Positions 1 to 9,819 of a DNA stretch of 64,000 nt are shown here, piece by piece. The position numbers and the translations under genes were made by a program. The notes beneath the pieces are model-generated. The model was not told the origin of the DNA. It ran no database searches and saw only the letters and a list, made by a program, of their open reading frames with translations. Location of the stretch: the NCBI GenBank assembly GCA_032622095.1, contig CP136069.1:19791326-19855325 (forward strand), given 5' to 3'. The DNA comes from Siphonodentalium dalli (Eukaryota > Mollusca > Scaphopoda > Gadilida > Siphonodentaliidae). Position 1 is the first letter of the stretch. Each line of letters opens with the position of its first letter.

Positions 1-1070
1 TATATGTGTGTGTGTGTGTGTGTACTTCATAGAATCCAAAACGCGTGTAAAGATTGAGCTCAAACTTCCTATGTAAGTGTCAAATCCCACCGACACGACC
101 GTGGTCGTGGTTTAGAAAAGCTCAGAGCACCCGTTCTCCAATCTCAAATCACCGCAAAGGCACGGCGGGGGTTAATCAAGTGATTATTTAATGAGCGTTT
201 ATTTTTGACGCATCTCTATAAAGAGCGTCTGTTTCCCATTCAACGTTATTCGCATCTGCAGAGTTATACGGGAACGCAAACGTTATCGCTCGAAATTTAT
301 TCCCTGCGAGCACGGATGGCGCGCTTTGTTTATACAGTATATACCTTCGATATATACCGAAATCATCCCAGATAATCACGAATATAGCATCAGATTTCTC
401 CCCAGATATACCGTTATAAAGCTACTGGAATCTGCCAATCTACGGGAAATTCCAGGGAATGCCGATTGAGCTCAAACTTGCTACCTACGGGAAGTGTCAT
501 ATATATGAGTGTGTCCTTTATAGACTCTAACCGATTGAGCTCAAACTTGCTAAATAAGAAATTAGCCCCCAAGCCGTAAATATCAACAACAACGATATTA
601 CTAAATACACGTTTTCGGCAATCTGAGAGTTTTCGGGGAGCCGTGATGCCAACAAGTAAATCTGTCTTCGGGTCGTTGTTGTTGCCAACAACAACGACCC
701 GAAGACAGATTTCCCGACGGGAAGCGTTTGTTTTAAATTCAATGCAATGTTATCGTAGAGAGCTTTCACGAAACAAAGAATGCGTTGTCTGTCGTTCCTA
801 GGAAGGGGGGATTTCTACGGGTAAATTTTTCCGCCAGAAACAAAAAAATTAATTAAAACAATTTACAATTTAATTAAAACAATTTAAAATTAAAAAAAAT
901 TAACAATAAAAAAACAATTCAGAAACAAAATATATTAAATTTAAAAAACATTAAATTCATATTCAAAAATAAAAAACAAAAATAAATAAAAACAAAATAA
1001 TTACAAAAATGTCATGTTTCTGAAACAAAGCCATGGGACGAATGCCGCCAGTGGCGGGCTAACCTGCTAG
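1..1070 (+). mobile_element. Helitron-like element, B type, cut by window edge
   Basis: Last ~1.07 kb of a B-type copy. It starts inside the TG microsatellite that follows the 5' end in complete copies. The 3' end has the B hairpin (GCCGCCAGTGGCGGGC), then AACCTG and CTAG at 1067-1070. It lacks the 122-bp core repeat. An A-rich stretch built from AATTAAAACAATTT-like pieces fills about 840-1010. A perfect palindrome sits at 658-712. No protein-coding capacity is recognisable. Confidence 0.65.
658..712. repeat. Perfect palindrome, 27-bp arms
   Basis: Arms 658-684 and 686-712 are exact reverse complements around a single C at 685. The inner part reads GTTGTTGTTG / CAACAACAAC. It would form a cruciform or RNA hairpin and is private to this B copy. 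Confidence 0.9.
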
Positions 1071-1623
1071 TCTATCTCATATATATTTTGAAGACCTCTG
1101 TCTGTATGTATGTTTGTTTGTTTGTTTGTTTGTTTGTCTGTCATTTATACAAATCTACGATTCTCGACCGATCGGGACGAAACTTGGTACGTGTGTGTAG
1201 TTTGACCAGGCGGTGAACGTTGTCGTATTGGCGAGCCCGTGCGGCGCCTGCTTCGTGCATGCGCAGACGAGATCTAGGAAACGGGTGGAGCTATCGACTT
1301 GAAATTTGCTATGTGAATGTATCTTGCCCCGGATACGAATTTTATCGGGTCGCCGAGCCCGTGCGACACCAGCTTCGCGCATGCGCAGACGAGATCTCGG
1401 AAACGGGTGGAGCTATCGACTTGAAATTTGCTATGTGAATGTATCTTGCCCCGGATACGAATTTTATCGGGTCGCCGAGCCCGTGCGACGCCAGCTTCGC
1501 GCATGCGCAGACCAGATCTCGGAAACGTGTAGAGCTATCGACTTGAAACTTCGGGCTGGGTAGAGCTATCGACTTGAAATTTTGTTTTTGAATAGCCCGG
1601 ACAACGTCGGGCTCATCGGCTAG
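1071..1623 (+). mobile_element. Helitron-like element, A type, three core repeats
   Basis: 5' end TCTATCTCATATATATTTTG directly after the CTAG of the previous copy. A TTTG/TCTG microsatellite follows at about 1110-1142. Three 122-bp core units have GATCT marks at 1271, 1393 and 1515. The 3' hairpin GCCCGGACAACGTCGGGC lies at 1595-1612, then TCATCGG, then CTAG at 1620-1623. Known Helitrons begin TC, end with a short hairpin about 10 nt before CTRR, and insert between A and T, which fits. No RepHel transposase is present, so the element is non-autonomous. Confidence 0.7.
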
Positions 1624-2432
1624 TCTCTTCTATATATTTTGAGAACTCCTTGTATTCGAGAGATAGCCCACACCCTCCGGACCTCAATGATATGATCGTG
1701 AATGAGTATTGATATACCCCACTAAACTTTGACAAACACCAGTAATGGTGTGTAGATCATTTACATATCTCTCCTATATATTTTGATACAATCTATCTAA
1801 TTTACATATCTCTCTTATATATTTATGTTTGTGTGTGTGTTGTACTTCATACAAATCTACGATTCTCGACCGATCGGGACGAAACTTGGTATGTGTGTGT
1901 AGTTTGACCAGGCGGTGGTCGTTGTCGTATTGGCGAGCCCGTGCGACGCCCGAGCAGCACATGCGCAGACGAGATCTCGGAAACGGGTGGAGCTATCGAC
2001 TTGGAATTTGCTATGTGAATGTATCTTGCGCCGGGTACAAATTTTATCGGGTCGCCGAGCCCGTGCGACGCCCGTGCAGCGCATGCGCAGACGAGATCTC
2101 AGAAACGGGTGGAGCTATCGACTTGAAATTTGCTATGTGAATGTATCTTGCGCCGGGTACAAATTTTATCGGGTCGCCGAGCCCGTGCGACGCCCGTGCA
2201 GCGCATGCGCAGACGAGATCTCGGAAACGGGTGGAGCTATCGACTTGAAATTTGGCATGTGAATGTATCTTGTGGCGGGTACAAATTTTCATGCGCAGAC
2301 CAGATCTCGGAAACTGGTGGAGCTACCGGGTACAAATTTTTTTTATTGAAACGCGTGGAGCTAAAAATTAAAAAAATATATATAAAAATGTCATGTTTCG
2401 GACAAGCCGCCGGTGGCGGGCTAACCTGCTAG
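1624..2432 (+). mobile_element. Helitron-like element, mixed A/B copy
   Basis: 5' end TCTCTTCTATATATTTTGAG, followed by about 200 bp of private sequence. The interior carries core units with GATCT at 1973, 2095 and 2217 (exact 122-bp steps) plus a shortened unit near 2305. The 3' end is B type: hairpin AGCCGCCGGTGGCGGGCT at 2405-2422, CTAG at 2429-2432. It combines an A-like core leader with a B terminus, as if the modules had been exchanged. Confidence 0.6.
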
Positions 2433-3582
2433 TACTATATATTTTGAGACTTCGTATGTGTGTGTGTGTGTGTGTACTTCATAGAATCCAAAACGCGTGT
2501 ACAGATTGAGATCAAATTTCGTATGTAAGTGTAAAATCCCACCGACACCGCCGTAATCGTGTTTTCGAGAAGCTCTGAGCACCCTTTATCCACTCCCAGT
2601 CATCGAAATCAGCTCAAACGGCACGGCCGGGATTAATAACGTCATTATATATATATATGAAGTCAGAGTCTCCAAAGTTATACCGGAACAAACACGTGTT
2701 AACGTCGTCTTGGGGGTCCACGATGGGAGTCTGACTTCAATGCAATGTTATCGCTCGAAACACGTGTTTACTTCGTGTTGAGGTTCACGATGGGAGTCTG
2801 ACAATTGTTATCGCTCGAAATAGTACATTAGGACGGGAACGGCTGGACAGATTGAGCTCAAACTTCCTATATAAAGGTAAAATAACACGTACGATGTCGT
2901 CCACGCGTTTTCCAGAAGCTCCGAGCACCCGTACTCCACTCCCAGTCATAAAAATCAGCTCAAACGGCACGGCCGGGGTTAATAACGTCATTATATATAT
3001 ATATACGAAGTCAACGTTATTAGCATCTGCATTGAGTGCATTTCCTAGAACGCAACACGTGTTTTACGTCGTCTTGAGGTTCACGATGGGAGTCATTTCA
3101 ATGCAATGTTATCGCTCGAAACACGTGTTTACTTCGTGTTGAGGTTCACGATGGGAGTCTGACATTTCAATGCAATGTTATCGCTCGAAATATTATGCAG
3201 AAAGGCAGATCTCGGAAACGGGTGGAGCTATCGACCTGAAATTTGCTATGTGAATGTATCTTGCACCGGGTACAAATTTTATCGGGTCGCCGAGCCCATG
3301 CGACGCCCGTGCAGCGCATGCGCAGACGAGATCTCGGAAACGGGTGGAGCTATCGACTTGAAATTTGCTATGTGAATGTATCTTGGGCCGGGTACAAATT
3401 TGATCGGGTCGCCGAGCCCGTGCGACGCCAGCTTCGCGCATGCGCAGACCAGATCTCGGAAACGGGTGGAGCTACCGGGTACAAATTTTTCTTATTGAAA
3501 CGCGTGGAGCTAAAAATATTTAAAAAATATTTAAAAAATGTCATGTTTCGGACAAGCCGCCGGTGGCGGGCTAACCTGCTAG
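2433..3582 (+). mobile_element. Helitron-like element, B type, copy 1 of near-identical pair
   Basis: 5' end TACTATATATTTTGAGACTT, TG microsatellite, then repeated CACGTGTTT...GTTGAGGTTCACGATGGG segments. Core units have GATCT at 3208, 3330 and 3452. B hairpin, then CTAG at 3579-3582. It matches 4097-5248 almost base for base, about 1664 bp apart. Confidence 0.65.
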
Positions 3583-4096
3583 TCTATCTCATATATATTT
3601 TGAAGACCCCTGTCTGTATGTATGTTTGTTTGTTTGTTTGTCTGTCATTAATACAAATCTACGATTCTCGACAGATCGGGACGAAACTTGGTACGTGTGT
3701 GTAGTTTGACCAGGCGGTGAACGTTGTCGTATTGGCGAGCCCGTGCGGCGCCCGTGCAGCGCATGCGCAGACGAGATCTCGGAAACGGGTGGAGCTATCG
3801 ACTTCAAATTTGCTATGTGAATGTATCTTGCCCCGGATGCGAATTTTATCGGGTCGCCGAGCCCGTGCGACGCCAGCTTCGCGCATGCGCAGACGAGATC
3901 TCGGAAACGGGTGGAGCTATCGACTTGAAATTTGCTATGTGAATGTATCTTGCCCCGGATACGAATTTTATCGGGTCGCCGAGTCCGTGCGACGCCAGCT
4001 TCGCGCATGCGCAGACCAGATCTCGGAAACGGGTAGAGCTATCGACTTGAAATTTTGTTTTTGAATAGCCCGGACAACGTCGGGCTCATCGGCTAG
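3583..4096 (+). mobile_element. Helitron-like element, A type, three core repeats
   Basis: Starts TCTATCTCATATATATTTTG right after CTAG. TTTG microsatellite, core units with GATCT at 3775, 3897 and 4019, A hairpin, and CTAG at 4093-4096. It lies between the two near-identical B copies. Confidence 0.68.
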
Positions 4097-5248
4097 TACT
4101 ATATATTTTGAGACTTCGTATATGTGTGTGTGTGTGTGTACTTCATAGAATCCAAAACGCGTGTACAGATTGAGATCAAATTTCGTATGTAAGTGTAAAA
4201 TCCCACCGACACCGCCGTAATCGTGTTTTCGAGAAGCTCTGAGCACCCTTTATCCACTCCCAGTCATCGAAATCAGCTCAAACGGCACGGCCGGGGTTAA
4301 TAACGTCATTATATATATATATGAAGTCAGAGTCTCCAAAGTTATACCGGAACAAACACGTGTTAACGTCGTCTTGGGGGTCCACGATGGGAGTCTGACT
4401 TCAATGCAATGTTATCGCTCGAAACACGTGTTTACTTCGTGTTGAGGTTCACGATGGGAGTCTGACAATTGTTATCGCTCGAAATAGTACATTAGGACGG
4501 GAACGGCTGGACAGATTGAGCTCAAACTTCCTATCTAAAGGTAAAATACCACGTACGATGTCGTCCACGCGTTTTCCAGAAGCTCCGAGCACCCGTACTC
4601 CACTCCCAGTCATAAAAATCAGCTCAAACAGCACGGCCGGGGTTAATAACGTCATTATATATATATATACACGAAGTCAACGTTATTAGCATCTGCATTG
4701 AGTGCATTTCCTAGAACGCAACACGTGTTTTACGTCGTCTTGAGGTTCACGATGGGAGTCATTTCAATGCAATGTTATCGCTCGAAACACGTGTTTACTT
4801 CGTGTTGAGGTTCACGATGGGAGTCTGACATTTCAATGCAATGTTATCGCTCGAAATATTATGCAGAAAGGCAGATCTCGGAAACGGGTGGAGCTATCGA
4901 CCTGAAATTTGCTATGTGAATGTATCTTGCACCGGGTACAAATTTTATCGGGTCGCCGAGCCCATGCGACGCCCGTGCAGCGCATGCGCAGACGAGATCT
5001 CGGAAACGGGTGGAGCTATCGACTTGAAATTTGCTATGTGAATGTATCTTGGGCCGGGTACAAATTTGATCGGGTCGCCGAGCCCGTGCGACGCCAGCTT
5101 CGCGCATGCGCAGACCAGATCTCGGAAACGGGTGGAGCTACCGGGTACAAATTTTTCTTATTGAAACGCGTGGAGCTAAAAATTAAAAAAAAATATTAAA
5201 AAAATGTCATGTTTCGGACAAGCCGCCGGTGGCGGGCTAACCTGCTAG
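4097..5248 (+). mobile_element. Helitron-like element, B type, copy 2 of near-identical pair
   Basis: Same structure as 2433-3582, including the three core units, the B hairpin and terminal CTAG at 5245-5248. The few differences are mainly TA microsatellite length and single bases. This points to a recent segmental or rolling-circle duplication. Confidence 0.65.
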
Positions 5249-6246
5249 TCTATACTATATATTTTGAGACTTCCGTATATATATGTGTGTGTGGGTACTT
5301 CATAGAATCCAAAACGCGTGTACAGATTGAGCTCAAATTTCGTATGTAAGTGTAAAATCCCACCGACACGACCGTGGTCGCGTTTTGGAGAAGCTCAGAG
5401 CACCCGTTCTCCAATCTCTGTCACAAAAACGGCACTGCGGTGGTTAAGACATCAACGATCTTTATATTGACCTTATACGGAGGTTTTAACAATCAACGCT
5501 CTTTGTTGCCATGGACGTGGCTAAACGACTGACCCCATGCGTCCGAATGCGGATTCCAATGGACGTGGCTAAACGACTGACCCATGCGTCCGAAATACGG
5601 ATGCGGACGAAATGCAATTATCTCGACTAAAAAGGCAGAATTGATCTAAGAGCTCGAAATATTATGCAGAGGGATTTCACGACGGGATTAATTGACTGTC
5701 CGCTCTGAAGTTTAGGACGGGGAGGACGGGTACCATGAATTAACTCATTGAAAAACAAAGAATGCGTTATCTCGGAAACGGGTGGAGCTATCGACTTGAA
5801 ATTTGCTATGTGAATGTATCTTGTCCGGATACAAATTTTATCGGGTCGCCGAGCCCGTGCGACGCCAGCTTCGCGCATGCGCAGACGAGATCTCAGAAAC
5901 GGGTGGAGCTATCGACTTTAAATTTGGTATGTGAATGTATCTTGCCCCGGGGAAGAATGTTATCGGGTCGCCGAGCCAGTGCGACGCCAGCTTCGCGCAT
6001 GCGCAGACGAGATATCGGAAACGGGTGGAGCTATCGACTTGAAATTTGGTATGTGAATGTATCTTGCCCCGGGTACGAATTTTATCGGGTCGCCGAGCAC
6101 GTGCGACGCAAGCTTCGCGCATGCGCAGACCAGATCTCTGAAACGGGTGGAGCTATCGACTTGAAATTTGGTTAAATTAAAAACGTGTCATGTTTCTGAA
6201 ACAAAGACATGAGACGAATGCCGCCAGTGGCGGGCTAACCTGCTAG
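5249..6246 (+). mobile_element. Helitron-like element, B type, fullest 5' end
   Basis: 5' end TCTATACTATATATTTTGAG is the most complete B terminus and closely resembles the TCT-rich start of canonical Helitrons. The interior has a duplicated GGACGTGGCTAAACGACTGA segment (near 5512 and 5561). Core units are at about 5768, 5889, 6011 and 6133. The B hairpin ends in CTAG at 6243-6246. Confidence 0.65.
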
Positions 6247-7072
6247 TACTATATATTTTGAGACTTCCGTATATATATATGTGTGTGTGTACTTTATAGA
6301 ATCGACAACGGCTGGCTCGATTGAGTTCAAACTTCCCATCTAAGGGTAAAAACCCACGAACACCGTAGTTGTCGCGTTTTGGAGAAGCTCTGAGCACCCT
6401 TTATCCACTCCCAAATCACCGCAAAGGCACGGCGTGGGTTAATCAAGTGATTATTTAATGAGCGTTTGTTTTTGACGCATCGCTATAAAGAGCGTCTGTT
6501 TACCATTCAACGTTATTAGCATCTGCAGAGAGATATACGGGAACAATACTTTTGAGTGGTTAGCTATGCGGGGAGATTTATTGGATGCCATAGTACTCTT
6601 ACAACATCATTGTTAAACTATGTATGACACTTAGGTCAGGGCTTAGGGGGGGGGGTAGTTAGTGTTGATAATGCTTCTCAGAAATCCCGGTTACAAACCA
6701 ACACTCACAATTTCGTCTTTTGCATCAGATACCAACACCTCGACCGATCGGCACGAAACTTGGTACGTGAGTGTAGTTTGACCAGGTGGTTGTCGTTGTC
6801 GTATTGGCGAGCCCGTGCGACGCCCGTGCAGCGCATGCGCAGACGAGATCTCGGAAACGGGTGGAGCTATCGTTTGTCCGGGGAGTGTTTTGGACGGGTC
6901 AAATCATGACCACGACCTGACCTTGACCTACACAATTGTCAATTCAAGGTCAAATCGTGCTGATTTCAACGAAATTTGGTACAAATGCAGCAAGTGTCTC
7001 GGAACCTGTTGCAATTCCTTTTTCGAACAAAGCCATGGCACGAATGCCGCCACTGGCGGGCTAACCTGCTAA
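6247..7072 (+). mobile_element. Helitron-like element, B type, ending CTAA
   Basis: 5' end TACTATATATTTTGAGACTT. Only one partial core unit (about 6805-6872), followed by private sequence. The B hairpin has CACTGGCGGG in the stem region. The terminus is CTAA at 7069-7072 instead of CTAG and still fits CTRR. The next copy starts at the next base. Confidence 0.62.
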
Positions 7073-7598
7073 TCTCATATATATTTTGAAGACCTCTGCC
7101 TGTATGTATGTTTGTTTGTTTGTTTGTTTGTTTGTCTGTCTGTCTGTCATTTATACAAATCTACGATTCTCGACCGATCGGGACGAAACTTGGTACGTGT
7201 GTGTAGTTTGACCAGGCGGTGAACGTTGTCGTATTGGCGAGCCCGTGCGGCGCCCGCTTCGCGCATGCGCAGACGAGATCTCGGAAACGGGTGGAGCTAT
7301 CGACTTGAAATTTGCTATGTGAATGTATCTTGCCCCGGATACGAATGTTATCGGGTCGCCGAGCCCGTGCGACACCAGCTTCGCGCATGCGCAGACGAGA
7401 TCTCGGAAACGGGTGGAGCTATCGACTTGAAATTTGCTATGTGAATGTATCTTGCCCCGGATACGAATTTTATCAGGTCGCCGAGCCCGTGCGACGCCAG
7501 CTTCGCGCATGCGCAGACCAGATCTCGGAAACGGGTAGAGCTATCGACTTGAAATTTTGTTTTTGAATAGCACGGACAACGTCGGGCTCATCGGCTAG
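7073..7598 (+). mobile_element. Helitron-like element, A type, three core repeats
   Basis: 5' end TCTCATATATATTTTGAAGA. TTTG and TCTG microsatellites. Core units with GATCT at 7277, 7399 and 7521. The A hairpin has one changed stem base (GCACGG for GCCCGG). CTAG at 7595-7598. Confidence 0.7.
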
Positions 7599-8248
7599 TC
7601 TCATATATATTTTGAAGACCTCTGTCTGTATGTATGTTTGTTTGTTTGTTTGTTTGTCTGTCATTAATACAAATCTACGATTCTCGACCGATCGGGACGA
7701 AACTTGGTACGTGTGTGTAGTTTGACCAGGCGGTGAACGTTGTCGTATTGGCGAGCCCGTGCGGCGCCCGCTTCGCGCATGCGCAGACGAGATCTCGGGA
7801 ACGGGTGGAGCTATCGATTTGAAATTTGCTATGTGAATGTATCTTGCCCCGGATACGAATTTTATCGGGTCGCCGAGCCCGTGCGACGCCAGCTTCGCGC
7901 ATGCGCAGACGAGATCTCGGAAACGGGTGGAGCTATCGACTTGAAATTTGCTATGTGAATGTATCTTGCCCCGGATACGAATGTTATCGGGTCGCCGAGC
8001 CCGTGCGACGCCAGCTTCGCGCATGCGCAGACGAGATCTCGGAAACGGGTGGAGCTATCGACTTGAAATTTGGTATGTGAATCTATCTTGCCCCGGATAC
8101 GAATTTTATCGGGTCGCCGAGCCCGTGCGACACCAGCTTCGCGCATGCGCAGACTAGATCTCGGAAACGGGTGGAGCTATCGACTTGAAATTTTGTTTTT
8201 GAATAGCCCGGACAACGTCGCCCGGACAACGTCGGGCTCATCGGCTAG
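7599..8248 (+). mobile_element. Helitron-like element, A type, four core repeats
   Basis: 5' end TCTCATATATATTTTGAAGA abuts the CTAG of the previous copy. Four core units have GATCT at 7791, 7913, 8035 and 8157. The left half of the terminal hairpin is duplicated (CCCGGACAACGTCG twice, about 8206-8234). CTAG at 8245-8248. Confidence 0.72.
7741..8190 (+). repeat. 122-bp core tandem array (four units)
   Basis: Longest run of the core unit. Each unit holds GATCTCGGAAACGGGTGGAG, then ATCGACTTGAAATTTG, GTGAATGTATCTTG, TCGGGTCGCCGAGCCCGTGC and CGCATGCGCAGAC. The 122-bp steps are exact. Because 122 is not a multiple of 3, every frame shifts between units, so the Arg-rich reading frames seen here are not genes. 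Confidence 0.9.
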
Positions 8249-8513
8249 TCTCATATATATTTTGAAGACCTCTGTCTGTCTGTCTGTTTGTCTGTCATTA
8301 ATACAAATCTACGATTCTCGACCGATCGGGACGAAACTTGGTACGTGTGTGTAGTTTGACCAAGCGGTCGTCGTTGTCGTATTGGCGAGCCCGTGCGGCG
8401 CCCGTGCGGCGCCTGTGCAGCGCATGCGCAGACGAGATATCGGAAACGGGTGGAGCTATCGACTTGAAATTTGGTTTTTGAATAGCCCGGACAACGTCGG
8501 GCTCATCGGCTTG
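8249..8513 (+). mobile_element. Helitron-like element, A type, one core repeat
   Basis: 265-bp short copy: 5' TCTCATATATATTTTGAAGA, TCTG microsatellite, a single core unit with the mark mutated to GATAT (about 8436), A hairpin, and a terminus mutated to CTTG at 8510-8513. The next copy follows without a gap. Confidence 0.65.
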
Positions 8514-8672
8514 TCTCATATATATTTTGAAGACCTATGTCTGTCTGTCTGTCTGTTTGTCTGTCATTAATACAAATCTACGATTCTCGACCGATCGGGA
8601 CGAAACTTGGTACGTGTGTGTATTGAAATTTGGTTTTTGAATAGCCCGGACAACGTGGGGCTCATCGGCTAG
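8514..8672 (+). mobile_element. Helitron-like element, A type, no core repeat
   Basis: 159-bp minimal copy: 5' end, microsatellite, the leader to GGTACGTGTGTGTA, then directly the 3' segment with hairpin (GCCCGGACAACGTGGGGC) and CTAG at 8669-8672. The host sequence resumes with T at 8673, matching Helitron preference for a 3' T. It shows that only the ends are needed to define the unit. Confidence 0.65.
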
Positions 8673-8991
8673 TATAGTATATATAATTGAAGGTTATACA
8701 GAGAAATGCCTGAATGTCAGTTGGTGCATCTTGTTGTGTTTTGAGCTGCATAAGAATAGCACAGGTGTTTAACCGAGCGAAATTAAACGTCGGATTGTAT
8801 TATTACTCGATATCAAATTTTAGTATTGGACATAGGAATGTTTGTCGTCATTTTCCATTACCGTGTGAACGGAGACAAAGGTTTCTGACATCGAATTCAA
8901 AAAGTAGCATGCAAATGTCCTATTTAAGAAATTTGAATAAACAGCTAGTGCATGTTAAAATATTCCCCTTAGTTTACTGAATAAGTTCTCG
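8673..8991. other. Unassigned spacer after Helitron cluster
   Basis: No repeat or coding motif recognised. One 88-codon frame on the plus strand (8714-8980) has no recognisable domain and no context supporting it. Confidence 0.5.
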
Positions 8992-9819
8992 TGATAGAAG
9001 AATTCTGATTGGATTGTTTTGAAGAAGAATGGCCGGAGGGCGTAACACCCTTATCCTGAGTGACAGAAACAAACGAAGCCGCGTGAATCGTCAAAACTAA
9101 ATAGACAAGATTTCAATTATTAACTTCTAAAGTGTATATAACACAATCAAATTATGTTTTCTCATCAGCTGAAAGATAATTGAATATGAAAATGTATCTA
9201 TTATACCAACTGTGATACAAAGTGTTATTGTTATTGGCAGCTACCAAATCTGGTTCGGAGATAAATAGTTTCTTATGTCTCCTGAACAATTTGATTTTCC
9301 TGAGGTACGACCTTTTAGAAGTCCACCGACGATATGGGTAAGGCTCAGCACAGTTCACACCGGAATACATCGTCTATATTATATTTGGGAGTCTCAACGC
9401 GGTTCATATCCGAATACATAACATACCTGCACATTCAACTTCTCTACACAACATAGTCTCCTCGTCGACACCAGTGCACCTTTCGTTGGGACTCTTACAT
9501 ATCCTTGTCATTATTGTTGTGCCATTACCACATGACACACTGCATGGTCCGGCCGTCCACGGAGACCAACTACCATTGTCTGTAAATAAACAGATAATAA
9601 AAATATGAAAATGTTAGTAATAATATATGGTAATCATCGATGCATTTTCGAGCACATTCCACAGGAAACACGTTCCAGTGCGCTTTACATTACTATTGAC
9701 CCGGTTATAGGGCATTGACTATCCGTTCTCGCTTAGGAGGAAGCAATCTATTGAACGCATCAGGATTAGCATACTGCAGATGTCGATCGACCAACGAGCG
9801 TGTACTCTGTTAACTGGCG
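8992..9819. repeat. Tandem duplication copy 1, with TSP1 exon
   Basis: Matches 10713-11540 at an offset of about 1.72-1.74 kb. Shared blocks include GAAGAAGAATGGCCGGA, the whole TSP1 exon with both splice sites, and the tail GTGTACTCTGTTAACTGGCG. Introns have diverged more than the exon, which suggests selection on the exon. Confidence 0.85.
9427..9579 (-). CDS. TSP1-domain exon (third seen; phase 1-1)
   Basis: Internal exon of 153 bp on the minus strand, bounded by ...TTTACAG before 9579 and CAG|GTATGTTA after 9427. In phase 1 it encodes about 51 residues beginning DNGSWSPWTAGPCSVSCG and ending CREVECA, with no stop. The WSPW motif, the CSVSCG motif (consensus for O-fucosylation) and six cysteines are the hallmarks of a thrombospondin type-1 repeat, an extracellular adhesion and ligand-binding module. 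Its paralogue at 11164-11316 differs at only a few residues, for example TRICKS in place of TRTCTS. Both ends are phase 1, so it can be duplicated or skipped without a frameshift. Further 3' exons would lie left of this point, beyond the Helitron cluster or outside the window. Confidence 0.82.

Noticed and set aside
1198-8190. CRISPR-like or rDNA spacer repeats
   Set aside because: The 122-bp units are directly adjacent, carry no spacers, and are bounded by Helitron-type ends; no rRNA sequence nearby.
1155-8570. Many Arg-rich reading frames on both strands (MREAGVARARRPDKIRIRG and RRRDLGNGWSYRLEICY types)
   Set aside because: They are translations of the 122-bp repeat, shift frame between units, and appear on both strands at once. 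No start, splice or domain evidence.
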